Positions 33,778 through 42,481 of a DNA stretch of 64,000 nucleotides are shown here, piece by piece. Within the stretch, counting starts at the first letter, position 1. Every line of letters starts with the position of its first letter. Source of the stretch: Pelotomaculum sp. PtaB.Bin104 (GTDB taxonomy: Bacteria; Bacillota; Desulfotomaculia; Desulfotomaculales; Pelotomaculaceae). The stretch is from the NCBI GenBank assembly GCA_002067205.1, contig MVQL01000210.1:124001-188000 (forward strand). The letters run 5' to 3'. A program made the translations under genes and the position numbers. A model generated the notes under the pieces. The model did not search any database. It was given only the letters and a program-made list of their open reading frames with translations, and had not been told where the DNA came from.

Positions 33778-36225
33778 CTATTTTGGTACTACCAGTATTG
33801 AACCATCGGGCTTGAATATCCAAACGGCACGAGGCTCTGCAACAGTCTGTGGTTTGCCTGTGTACCGGGCTAAAGCCTGAAAAAAATTCCTGCAATTATT
33901 GCACATGACCTCAGATACAGCAATTGGTTTATTCGGTGCCAACACTGCTGCTTGCTTTTCCGCATGGCACGCATTGTATCGTCCCGGTACTCCCTGGTCT
34001 AATAGCTTGTTAGGTTGAAGGTCATGACCAATTTTTTTACTTAATTGCATCACGGCATCGGTATTTTCCCTTGCCCCCGGACCTGATTCCCAACCGCTCA
34101 CAGTTTTCTTCCCCTCTACCGAAGCGGCAGTTTTTCCCTTTGGTACTGTACCTAGCCCGCCTCGCTCAGCAATCGCCGCATCGACCGCTTCATCAAGTAA
34201 TGTCGTAGGCCTGCTGACATGCTCTACAGGGGGCTGCTTAACACCTTTATTGCTACCTCCTCTTTTGCCTCCACCGACCCACACCTTAGATGGGACACTT
34301 GTTGAAGTATCCGCTCCACCCGTGACAGCTTCACTAGTTCCACTAGCCGTGGCTGCCTTTGTTTCACCGCCAGCTACCGCCTTTGTTTCCCCGGCAGCGG
34401 TTCCTTCGGACCCCTCTTTAACGCCGGCTGTTCCAGGTTCTACCGTTCCTTGCTTCAAGGCACCTCTGATGGTAAAAGTCACCATGAGCAGGTTTAATGA
34501 TTTTATGATTAGTTCATCATAGACGTGAAGTTCTCTCGCCCGCTCCTCAAAAGCTTTGCCAACAACGTTGCGCAACCGCTGGCCGCCAACTTTATCGGGC
34601 CTTAAATAATTAAGGGACGACCAATTCGGTGTACACCGGTCACCTGTCAATTCCCTGGGAGCTATATCTTTTATATCGCTATAAATAGGTATGAGGCATC
34701 CCAACTGGGCCGTTCTTTCAGCTGTTGCTATTCCTGAAAACCGGTAAACATTCTCTATCTGCCCAATTATTTTTTGGGCCCGGGGATTACCTCCGTCTGC
34801 GTCCTGATAGACCTGATCTAACTGCTCCCAATTACTGATCATGCGCATGGCAGCCTTATCGTCGGTCATATTTCCATCGGAATCGCAAAAACTATCATAG
34901 TTTACGAATACTGTCTTGGCTGCTTCCACGCGCTGTCCCTCTGCGCTAATGGAAGAGTGCCTTTTGAATATCTCGTCTTCTATTATTTTTAAATAGGCTT
35001 CGTCAGCCGGGCGTTCCGGGTACCCCTCCGGGGCCATTAAGCGCTGCTGAACCATCCTGTATTCTTGCTCGAGAGCAAAATCATCGATCCGGGTGACATC
35101 AATGGACCTGAACGTACCGGCCGGCTTTGCAGCGCCGGAGGCCTGAGGAGGTTTTTTGGGTTCCTTGGCAGTGGCAGGCTGTTTTGGCTTTTGCCTGCGG
35201 AACACCTCGTTCTCCATTACTTGCATTGCTGTCATGAGCTGGTCCTTTTCCGGGCTGCCGCCCGGATTATCCATTAACCACCGCCGGATTAGATTAATTT
35301 CCTGGTAGAGTTCTGCCTCCGATAGCGCGCCCGGGTCTATGGAATGGTTGAGAGAGAGCGGTTGACGGGCAATACCAAGCGCAACTGCATGGATAACACT
35401 GATTTTTCCGCTACCATGCGTAAAAACTGGCGCCGCTTGACTGGCCCTGTTTTCCAACAAACTGTTATTCAAAGGAACAGGTTTTAAACCCCCGCCCTGC
35501 TCTTGCTGGATGACGTGTGTGAACTCATGGGCCAGTAACCGCTTTCCTGCATCCGTACCGGGAGCATATTCTCCCGCCCCAAACACCACGTCCCGCCCAA
35601 TAGTAAATGCCCGCGCGTTAACAGCCTTTGCTAATTCCACCGCCCGGGCATCCGTGTGCACCCGCACCCGGCTGAAGTCGTAACTGAAACGGGGCTCCAT
35701 GAAATTCCGGGCCGAAGCCGGCAACGGCTGCCCGCTTCCCCGCAGTGCCGCAATCCAAGACTCGAGTTGGGACGGGGTCTCGGAAAGCTGCTCCTCGCCG
35801 GACTTCTGGAGGAGGTCTTCCTCATCTTGCCGTTTGGTTGCGGTCAGTCCCATGCTTCCTGCTGGCTTGGTCTGGAGTTCCCCTTCCTCCGGCAACACCT
35901 GACGCACGAGACTGCCCGGAGGGCTCGCGGTGTGCGGCGGGCCACCGGGTGGTGGCAGGGCCGAATCCGGGGTTCGCAGGACCTGGTTGGCAATCCGGTC
36001 GGCTTCCTGCTCGTAGACATCGTTCGGCTGGCTAATCTTTAGCTTGGCCTGCAGCATGCACACATTAAGTATCCGCTGCACCGCATGGTTGCCTATTGTT
36101 TGCTGTAGTTGGAGGAATGAGTTTAGAGGTGTGTTACCCGGCAGATTCTCTTTAACGAAAGTTACGTCCCGATTCAGCTTCGCAGTTTCCGTGCTCTTGG
36201 TTTGAGCCTCCTTGTGGCCACTCAT
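33778..36225 (-). CDS. DUF4157 effector with C-terminal deaminase toxin domain
   Basis: 815 aa. The DUF4157 domain spans about residues 165-240 (VRVHTDARAVELAKAVNAR, HEFTHVIQQEQG at about 231). Long low-complexity and charged linkers follow: a Pro/Lys stretch near 345-375 and a Thr/Gly/Ala-rich stretch near 575-640. The C-terminal ~110 residues have the layout of a cytidine-deaminase-like toxin: NTDAVMQL, GRYNACHAEKQ (His and Glu of the zinc/proton-shuttle site, about 751), and VMCNNCR (CxxC zinc ligands, about 773). DUF4157 proteins are proposed eCIS cargo; deaminase ends act on nucleic acid or nucleotides. No signal peptide. Confidence 0.82.
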   Translation of the reverse strand: MSGHKEAQTKSTETAKLNRDVTFVKENLPGNTPLNSFLQLQQTIGNHAVQRILNVCMLQAKLKISQPNDVYEQEADRIANQVLRTPDSALPPPGGPPHTASPPGSLVRQVLPEEGELQTKPAGSMGLTATKRQDEEDLLQKSGEEQLSETPSQLESWIAALRGSGQPLPASARNFMEPRFSYDFSRVRVHTDARAVELAKAVNARAFTIGRDVVFGAGEYAPGTDAGKRLLAHEFTHVIQQEQGGGLKPVPLNNSLLENRASQAAPVFTHGSGKISVIHAVALGIARQPLSLNHSIDPGALSEAELYQEINLIRRWLMDNPGGSPEKDQLMTAMQVMENEVFRRQKPKQPATAKEPKKPPQASGAAKPAGTFRSIDVTRIDDFALEQEYRMVQQRLMAPEGYPERPADEAYLKIIEDEIFKRHSSISAEGQRVEAAKTVFVNYDSFCDSDGNMTDDKAAMRMISNWEQLDQVYQDADGGNPRAQKIIGQIENVYRFSGIATAERTAQLGCLIPIYSDIKDIAPRELTGDRCTPNWSSLNYLRPDKVGGQRLRNVVGKAFEERARELHVYDELIIKSLNLLMVTFTIRGALKQGTVEPGTAGVKEGSEGTAAGETKAVAGGETKAATASGTSEAVTGGADTSTSVPSKVWVGGGKRGGSNKGVKQPPVEHVSRPTTLLDEAVDAAIAERGGLGTVPKGKTAASVEGKKTVSGWESGPGARENTDAVMQLSKKIGHDLQPNKLLDQGVPGRYNACHAEKQAAVLAPNKPIAVSEVMCNNCRNFFQALARYTGKPQTVAEPRAVWIFKPDGSILVVPK

Positions 36226-37004
36226 CTTTTTTCACCCCTCGCATCGACTGCTTTGCGGTTCAAAATCCCAATCGCCATATAGTTGCCTTAGGAAGCTTGG
36301 TATACCAGCGGAAAATAAATCTCGTTTAAAAGTCTTGGATTACCGTTCCGACACCAACCTTGTTTGGTCGGTTATGCGATTCAGGATATTCAAGAGAATA
36401 CGTTCAAATGCTCAATCGCATTTACCAATCCCCAATTTAGCTATTGCTCTAACAGTATTGTATCATTAATACCTTTTATTGAATACGAATATTTTACTTA
36501 TTTACCAACACCTCTCTAACTTTAACTCTTAAATACAAACGGTTCATTAGGGCCTAATGTAGGACAGGTAATCAGTTTTAATATCTCTCCGGTTATTACA
36601 AATTTATTTGTGCGATTTATGATGTCGAATAGACTATTATTCATATAAATGCAACAGCCCGACGAATACCTTCAACGGTAAAAGTCGGGCGATCTTATCA
36701 CACATTATTTCATCTTGAAATATCCACGCAATCTATATCCTGACGGCCACAAGCACTTTTTACGCCACAATCTGCTTTTTTTTCCGGAAATCCTCCCCGT
36801 CCGCGGTGAAGGTAAAATGCCTTGCAAAGTGCATGAATTCAAGGATTATCAGCCTTCGGCCCGTTGTATTGCTACTACGCACTCCACCTGCCTTGAGGAT
36901 ACAAAAAAGATGCCATTTGAAGCTAGTAAGGTCTTGATGGAAAGGTATTAACACTTTTGTGGTACTAGTCAATAGTTTAATTAAGAATTCCTTTAAAAAT
37001 TGAT
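36226..37004. other. intergenic upstream of the effector gene; no gene recognised
   Basis: 779 bp, AT-rich. It contains a short hairpin near 36657 and small open frames (for example 36715-36951) without recognisable products. The effector promoter should lie near 36230-36480. Confidence 0.55.
36657..36690. terminator. hairpin, possible bidirectional terminator
   Basis: GCCCGAC (36657-36663) and GTCGGGC (36684-36690) form a perfect 7-bp GC-rich stem with a 20-nt loop. Flanking T/A tracts are modest. Confidence 0.45.
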
Positions 37005-37594
37005 CTACCTACCTGAAGCAAAACCTTCGATATGCCATTTACCGTCAATGTCTTTTATGCCTTGTGTATAACCTACCATACGTTCCTTTTTCCCATTTGG
37101 CTTCTGGATTTCGAAAGATACCAGGAAATGAGTAGTCGGCTTATCCTTTGTAATATTATAATTCAACCCTTTTTCTCCTTCATCGTAATATCCTTTAACT
37201 GAAACAAGTTTTATTGGCAGATTCCCAAGAATGCCATACTAAATGTATCTGTAACAGCACCTTTCTCGCTGGTAAGGTTAATCATATAGTCCTTGAAATC
37301 AGGCGTACAATATTCCTCGGCCGTATTATAATCGCCGTTTTCAATGGCTTTGCCAAATGCTTTGATTGATTCCTCAACCTCTAGTTGATCATCATAAGTA
37401 ATCGTGGTTGAAATTGCTGTGTCTGAATATGTGCTTGCACTACCCGTATTGTCAGGTGAAGTGCTCCCAGTATCTGTAATGGTCTGTGAAGAATTAATAT
37501 TACAGCCAGTCAAGCCTATAAGTCCTATGGAAGCCAACAATATCAACGATATTACACTCAATAATGATGAGTATTTTTTATATGATATAATCAT
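37005..37594 (-). pseudogene. lipoprotein gene with a frameshift
   Basis: The ATG at 37594 is preceded by AGGAGG at 7 nt. The frame encodes a signal peptide ending in a lipobox (GLTGC, Cys about 31), a Ser/Thr-rich linker, and a helical SIKAFGKAIENGDYNTAEEY domain as in DUF4878/NTF2-like lipoproteins. The frame stops at 37211. The next frame continues the protein at once with PIKLVSVKGYYDEG, FLVSFEIQKPNGKK and GKWHIEGFASG to a TAG at 37005. A single shift between about 37211 and 37232 would restore a ~195-aa lipoprotein. Confidence 0.7.
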
Positions 37595-37875
37595 AACCAA
37601 TCCTCCTTTAAATACTTGCTTTGCATTTTCCACCTTGCTGAAAGTCTTTAACTTTCATAACACAATATATTTATACGGGATTGTTTGTGCAAATCATACT
37701 GTTCATTATATATTATATCATAAAGTGTCTAAAAATAGTGTCAATGTAAATGCATCCTTTATCCAATGCGAGTGTCAGTGCTTCAACGTCCTTTGAACTG
37801 CCTTCCATTGTCATACCAAGGCTGTATGTTTCTTGCGGAAGGCGCCGATCTGAGAGCTTCAAGCGCTGATAACAT

Positions 37876-38310
37876 CTAATCCTGCTTATCTTTTATTTCA
37901 CTAATATTGCTGATTTGCTCTATTGTTTTTCTCTTTGCACTACCTATGACAAACCTCATAAACTTGTGAACTCCTGCCTCACTTTCAGCCGGATAACCAA
38001 AAGGAGTTACAGCATATATCCGCTCATCTTCAGATATGTTCATATCTTTATTTACCCCATCAGGATTAAATGTGCCGTTAATCCAACAAGTACCCAATCC
38101 TTCGAATATTGCAGACAGTATGAATGCTTCTCCGTAATACCCGATATCATATTCAACCTTATTATCGTTATTCTTTCCAATGATAATGTGAATGCTGTTG
38201 TTATCCTTGGATATCCGGCGGTACATCACCAAAGAATTGCCCCTAAACCAGAAAAACAAATACATTGGTGCTAGGAAGATTTCAACTGATAAAAAGCAAC
38301 TCATAAACAT
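37876..38310 (-). pseudogene. N-terminally truncated nitroreductase-family protein
   Basis: The C-terminal half is clear: IGYYGEAFILSAIFEGLGTCWINGTF followed by ISEDERIYAVTPFGYPAES, the pattern of the TM1586-type nitroreductase family (FMN-binding, NAD(P)H-dependent). The first ~50 residues are unlike the family (hydrophobic, no RRSIR start motif), so the flavin-binding N-terminus appears lost or shifted. The start codon overlaps the stop of the upstream membrane protein as TGATG. May be non-functional. Confidence 0.55.
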
Positions 38311-38648
38311 CAGGTAAGAACTCTATATATAGCAAGGATTATGCTTGCTGAGAATATTATCGTAAAGATTGTCTTATTGTGCTTTGCTAACCATTTGGGA
38401 AGAAAAATATCAAAGCCAACTGAAACGTCTTTACTATACTGTTCTCCAATCCGGGTGAGGGGACAGCGCCAGCCATTTATAAGTAAAACTACGCCCTCAA
38501 TTAGAACCAAGCAAACGGCAATTAGAAAATAAAAATCAATCCTATCGATGATTGCCGCATAGAGAGTATATAGTATGATAAGAACATAAAATAGCCATAT
38601 TGCTGTGTGTAAAAGCTTAATTAGAATGAGTTTTGATTTTGCTTCCAA
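38310..38648 (-). CDS. small integral membrane protein
   Basis: 112 aa with about four hydrophobic segments (residues 12-30, 35-58, a weaker one, and 92-108). A conserved-looking loop, NGWRCPLTRIGEQYSKD, lies between helices, similar to DUF2784-type and other small membrane proteins of unknown function. The gene abuts the truncated nitroreductase. Confidence 0.55.
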   Translation of the reverse strand: MEAKSKLILIKLLHTAIWLFYVLIILYTLYAAIIDRIDFYFLIAVCLVLIEGVVLLINGWRCPLTRIGEQYSKDVSVGFDIFLPKWLAKHNKTIFTIIFSASIILAIYRVLT

Positions 38649-39022
38649 ATGAAATTTCCTTTTTGTACTGTGGTATTGTTAGATGCACAATATTGGTATA
38701 CTTATCATTTCTTTTTTGCCGGCTCGGTTGAAGCATATTGTATTGCCATGATTTTGGAAAATAGTTTCATACCCAGATCGTATAAGTCTGCAGCAAAAGG
38801 TCAACGGAGACATCCCCTATTAAACATAGTCATTTAATCAAAATACGAGCTAATTGAAAATATTCAGACTGAGTTTATTGCTCAAATGCAATATGGCTCT
38901 TCTATTGCTTTAATAACAGCTACTATAATCCTACCAAGCAACTGCGTGTTTCTCCCAGTGTTTCCTTGTTCTTTAGCCGCAAGGCGATAAGTGATGCCTC
39001 TTTACTTCAACACTGACTTCAT
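38649..39022. other. intergenic, possible degraded coding remnant
   Basis: 374 bp, AT-rich. The minus strand near 38880-38960 reads briefly as coding (KEQGNTGRNTQLLGRIIVAV) but is broken by stops. I cannot assign it. Confidence 0.4.
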
Positions 39023-40222
39023 TTATTCTCCTATTATCAAATCCATCACATCGCGTCGCATGCTCTGTGGGACTTCTTTTTGGGGCCTGCCCAAACGAAC
39101 GAGCATCTGAATGGTACCTCCATCTGAAGTGTAGTCGCGGTGGATGCTGCTGTATGGCTCTTTCATTTCGGGGTATTCCTCCAAAACCTGACTGAGCGGC
39201 TGCATAACAAATCCCAAACGATGAGCTGTCAGTATCAATCTGCTGTAAAGCATACCGCTTTTGACCTGGCTTGAACGGCTATTGTCATTTGTAATAATCA
39301 TCGCGTAAGCCGGTGTGTTGTCGACCGATGTCCTGGTAGACTGGATAAAGAGATCCGATGCAGCTTTCCCGCTGTTCATCGAAGGAAAGAGCGTGACCAG
39401 GCCTTGCATGATGTGTCGCATGATGCCTGAAGTACCCTGCCCTTCGACAGAAAAACCATAACGATATTTGTTTTTCTGGTACTCGTTAGCGCGAAAGATG
39501 ATTTCAGATTCCTTCATGACACTACTCACGCCTGCTTCAATGGTTGCCCCCTTCATTGCATAACTTCCCAGTTTCTCTATGTTTTCTTTGTCCTGAAAAA
39601 TCTTTATCGACATATTGACATCAGTATTGATGGCTTCCAGCTGATTGATCTGTTCAGGGGTTAACTTGCTTGACTGATATGCCACCCTGTTTGTATCAGG
39701 CAAAAACATGGAATCATAAAGAGGGTTGCTTTGAGGATTCGTTTTTGTAAGCGTGATTTTTGCCACCGGTTTGGTTTTTATGCTTTCCGACAGTTTTTGT
39801 TCGTTATATCCACCCTCTGGAAATAACTCCACTGCAGTTTTATACCCTAATTCATCTCCGGCGATTTTGACATACTCCAAAAATGTACCTTGCGTAATCA
39901 TCATTTGCCGCGCAAAAGGGTCTACTTCATTTGTCAATCGGTCGCTGTCGGCATATAAGTAAAATACCATGGGATCATCTTTGTCAAGCCGGATTTTCCA
40001 TGGCTGCATGTTATGTCCGTTTGCAGCTAACAGACCGTGGGCCGCAAGACGTACTCTTGGATCATCGAATTTTTGCGAATAGACCTTTTGCCAGGGTTCC
40101 AAGTACTTTGGCGACTCGAAAATCCCGCTTATGATGAATAGGGATGTAATAGCTACGAGTAATAAAGCGCCAATACATGAAAGAATAACGACCATTGTTT
40201 TTTTCATAGTCCGCTTGCTCAT
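39023..40222 (-). CDS. membrane-anchored Acg-type FMN-binding nitroreductase-like protein
   Basis: 399 aa. An uncleaved N-terminal membrane anchor (about residues 8-31) precedes a double nitroreductase-like fold. LAAHGLLAANGHNMQPWKIRL (substrate/flavin entry) and DPFARQMMITQGTFLEYVKIA match the Acg (Rv2032) family, flavin-sequestering proteins related to nitroreductases. The far C-terminus has GMLYSRLILTAHRLGFVMQPL. Cytoplasmic or extracytoplasmic orientation is uncertain. It is the first of a probable three-gene unit with the next two genes on the same strand, though 374 nt intervene. Confidence 0.8.
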   Translation of the reverse strand: MSKRTMKKTMVVILSCIGALLLVAITSLFIISGIFESPKYLEPWQKVYSQKFDDPRVRLAAHGLLAANGHNMQPWKIRLDKDDPMVFYLYADSDRLTNEVDPFARQMMITQGTFLEYVKIAGDELGYKTAVELFPEGGYNEQKLSESIKTKPVAKITLTKTNPQSNPLYDSMFLPDTNRVAYQSSKLTPEQINQLEAINTDVNMSIKIFQDKENIEKLGSYAMKGATIEAGVSSVMKESEIIFRANEYQKNKYRYGFSVEGQGTSGIMRHIMQGLVTLFPSMNSGKAASDLFIQSTRTSVDNTPAYAMIITNDNSRSSQVKSGMLYSRLILTAHRLGFVMQPLSQVLEEYPEMKEPYSSIHRDYTSDGGTIQMLVRLGRPQKEVPQSMRRDVMDLIIGE

Positions 40223-40508
40223 CTATGATTTCCTCCATTTGTCTTAAGCAGTTATAGTTATACCGTTTTATCGGTACAGGAAATATTAATTTTCGGTATT
40301 TTTCAAATTCGCTCTCAGCAAGTTCTTTTGCAATGACTACGGGTTATTATTTTCCTGCATTCTCCAATATATCCTTTTCGTTGAATTGCAAAAATGCGTT
40401 GAGCTTCTTAGCTGCTTAACATTTGGTTTTGAATACACAATGCTTACTATCATTCAGCCAATAGTCATCATCTTGATTAGATTTTAAGTATCTTCTAATG
40501 AGCTGCTA

Positions 40509-40883
40509 TTACTTTTTTACCATTATGGCATCGATAAGACCATATTCTTTTGCTTCTTCTGCTGTCATATAATAATCTCTTTCCATATCGCTGTTTATTT
40601 TCTCAAAAGATTGTCCTGTTAATTCACTATATATTTTGTTCAATCTTGATTTTGTTCTCTGCATCCAATCAGCATGTATTTTGATATCTGTAGCCTGCTC
40701 CCTCGTTCCACCTTCAGTCCATGGCTGATGAATCAATATCTCACTGTTTGGCAATGTGAACCTTTTTCCTTTTGCGCCAGCAACCAGCAATAGGGAAGCA
40801 GCGCTTGCTGCCGCGCCGATACAGATCGTTGAAACATCCGGTCTGATATGCTGCATCGTATCATAAATCGCAAAACCGGTTAA
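40509..40883 (-). pseudogene. clpP: clpP, 5'-truncated
   Basis: The fragment begins in frame at about 40880 with [22 protein letters not shown], matching ClpP from roughly residue 70. It then covers the catalytic Ser region ([20 protein letters not shown]), His in ILIHQP and Asp in [11 protein letters not shown] to the natural C-terminus. The N-terminal half (axial loop, first strands) is missing. Upstream in the same orientation lies sequence of a tyrosine recombinase, fused out of frame at about 40881-40886. The remaining 115-codon frame is unlikely to make an active ring peptidase. Confidence 0.8.
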
Positions 40884-40885
40884 TT

Positions 40886-41319
40886 AAATCAAAATCCGAC
40901 CATTTCAAATTAGCTAATTCACCTAAGCGCATTGCCGTACCTACAAGCGCAACTATGATTGTATAATCCCTATAGGCAAAAAAGGTCTTATCAATTTTAG
41001 CCTTTGATAATATTTCAACATTTGTTTAACTTGCTCATCAGTGAATACTTGGATTTTTACATCTTCTTTAACAGGAGCTATTTTTCGTGTAGGAGCTTTC
41101 TTCTGTGGAATAACTTCAATCTCTTCCAAATATGCAAAACTTATGGTTCAACGTTCTTGCATTGTTCTTTTTTTCTTTTTGACAGAATAACAAGTAAGAC
41201 TTTATAGCTCCTTGCGTAGCATCTTCAACATTCACCATTTCTTTACCAACACAAAATTGGTGAAATTCATCCAATGTCCTTTTATATCCTGTAATTGTCA
41301 CTGGTGAAAGATTCCTCAA
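40886..41319 (-). pseudogene. tyrosine recombinase/integrase remnant
   Basis: A SAM-like core-binding domain is encoded from 41319 (NLSPVTITGYKRTLDEFHQF). After a deletion/frameshift near 41135 the other frame carries FAYLEEIEVIPQKKAP and VFTDEQVKQML. After a second shift comes DYTIIVALVGTAMRLGELANLKWSD, the RxGE catalytic box. The His-x-x-Arg and Tyr half is absent: sequence jumps to clpP at about 40885. It lies just inside tRNA-Pro copy B with the usual integrase-next-to-tRNA arrangement. Confidence 0.8.
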
Positions 41320-41435
41320 CTCCCTGTCATCAAAGAAATCCCTAAGAGCAAATTTAAGCTACAAAAAAACCACTCCTCTTCGGTAATTTTATCCGAAAAC
41401 AAGTGGTCTTGTTATCCTTCAAAGTGTTTCTTTGC

Positions 41436-41449
41436 GACCACTTTATACT
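41436..41449. repeat. 14-bp inverted repeat, right copy
   Basis: GACCACTTTATACT is the reverse complement of 5552-5565. Nearby are AAGTGGTC at 41401-41408 and ACCACT near 41371, giving three copies of the ACCACTT family close to tRNA copy B, as near copy A. Confidence 0.55.
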
Positions 41450-41479
41450 GTGATCATTGAAACCCTTGATTTGAATAAC

Positions 41480-41556
41480 TGGTCGGGATGACACGACTTG
41501 AACGTGCGACCTCACGGTCCCGAACCGTGCGCTCTACCAAACTGAGCTACATCCCG
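41480..41556 (-). tRNA. tRNA-Pro(CGG), copy B
   Basis: Identical to 5419-5495: acceptor CGGGATG/CATCCCG, anticodon loop TTCGGGA (CGG), T-loop TTCAAGT, encoded CCA. Flanks differ from copy A except for 3 nt at the 5' side. The 3' end points toward the integrase remnant and the eCIS region, the side where tRNA-targeting elements normally insert. Confidence 0.95.
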
Positions 41557-41624
41557 AAATATACATGAATATAATTCACAAACGTTATTTTGCCATACCC
41601 AATAATAAAAGTCAAGAAAAAAAG

Positions 41625-42365
41625 TTATACAACATGGCGCCCGCCGTCCACGTATAAGATTTGTCCGGTGACGTAGCTGGTATCCTCATCGCAAAAATAT
41701 AATACTGCATTGGCTACATCTTCGATCCGTCCCGGCCGTTTAATCGGTTGGGCGTTGATTACTTTTTGCTGTGTCTCAGGCGGCAGCCGCCTGGCCATCG
41801 GAGCCTCAATAAAGCCTGGGGCCACAATGTTCAAAGTTACCCCATAGCGGGCGAACTCCAGCGCCAGGGACATGGTCAGCCCCACGATGCCTGCTTTGGC
41901 CGACGAGTAGTTGGACTGGCCGGGATTGCCCAACCAGGCCCGGGAGGTAATATTTACCACCCGGCCGAAATTTTGTCTCCTCATATGGCCCAACACGGCC
42001 TTGCAGCAATGCCAGGATCCCTTGAGACAGGTGTCAATTACCAGGTCCCAGTCCTGTTCGGACATTTTCAAAATAGAGCTATCCTTTAAGGCCCCGGCGT
42101 TATTTACTAAAATGTCGACAGTACCGAAAACGCGGGCAGCTTCAGCCACCGCTGCGCAAACTTCCGGCCAACTGGTGACATCGACCTGTAAGGCAATGGC
42201 CTTACCACCGGCAGCAGTGATTTCTCCTGCTGTTTTCTCAGCACCAGCCCTGTTTAGGTCCAGTACGATAACATTGGCGCCTTTTTGCGCGAGCATAGCC
42301 GCAATACCAGCACCGATCCCGCTGCCGGCGCCGGTAACAATAGCGGTTTTATGATTTACCCCCAT
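41625..42365 (-). CDS. short-chain dehydrogenase/reductase, FabG-like
   Basis: 246 aa, normal SDR length. The cofactor motif is TGAGSGIG (residues 12-19), with DVTS and NNAG following. The catalytic set is Ser in NITS, Tyr and Lys in YSSAK. The C-terminal SYVTGQILYVDGG is classic. Asp at the end of the second strand (VIVLDLNR) indicates NAD(H) preference. It resembles 3-oxoacyl-ACP reductase (FabG) and related 3-hydroxyacyl dehydrogenases; without fab neighbours the true substrate is open. Confidence 0.9.
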   Translation of the reverse strand: MGVNHKTAIVTGAGSGIGAGIAAMLAQKGANVIVLDLNRAGAEKTAGEITAAGGKAIALQVDVTSWPEVCAAVAEAARVFGTVDILVNNAGALKDSSILKMSEQDWDLVIDTCLKGSWHCCKAVLGHMRRQNFGRVVNITSRAWLGNPGQSNYSSAKAGIVGLTMSLALEFARYGVTLNIVAPGFIEAPMARRLPPETQQKVINAQPIKRPGRIEDVANAVLYFCDEDTSYVTGQILYVDGGRHVV

Positions 42366-42419
42366 TTTTTAACAACCTTCTTTCATCAGTACTGCAAAGT
42401 TTATAAAACAACTTTAAAC

Positions 42420-42455
42420 AAAGAGAGAACCCGGTGTTACAGGTTCCCTGATAAT
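42420..42455 (-). terminator. terminator candidate after the MBL hydrolase
   Basis: On the minus strand GGGAACC and GGTTCTC pair (one non-canonical pair) around a short loop and are followed by a T-rich tail. It ends the relA-dtd-MBL transcription unit. Confidence 0.5.
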
Positions 42456-42481
42456 TCTACACTGGTTCATGCATTTTTAAG

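Noticed and set aside
6358..36225. Prophage or phage-derived tailocin
   Set aside because: No terminase, portal, capsid, holin or lysin gene is present, whereas AAA+, DUF4255, PAAR, LysM and DUF4157 genes are; this is the eCIS pattern.
36715..36951. Possible 78-aa gene
   Set aside because: No ribosome binding site and no recognisable motif; likely chance open frame.
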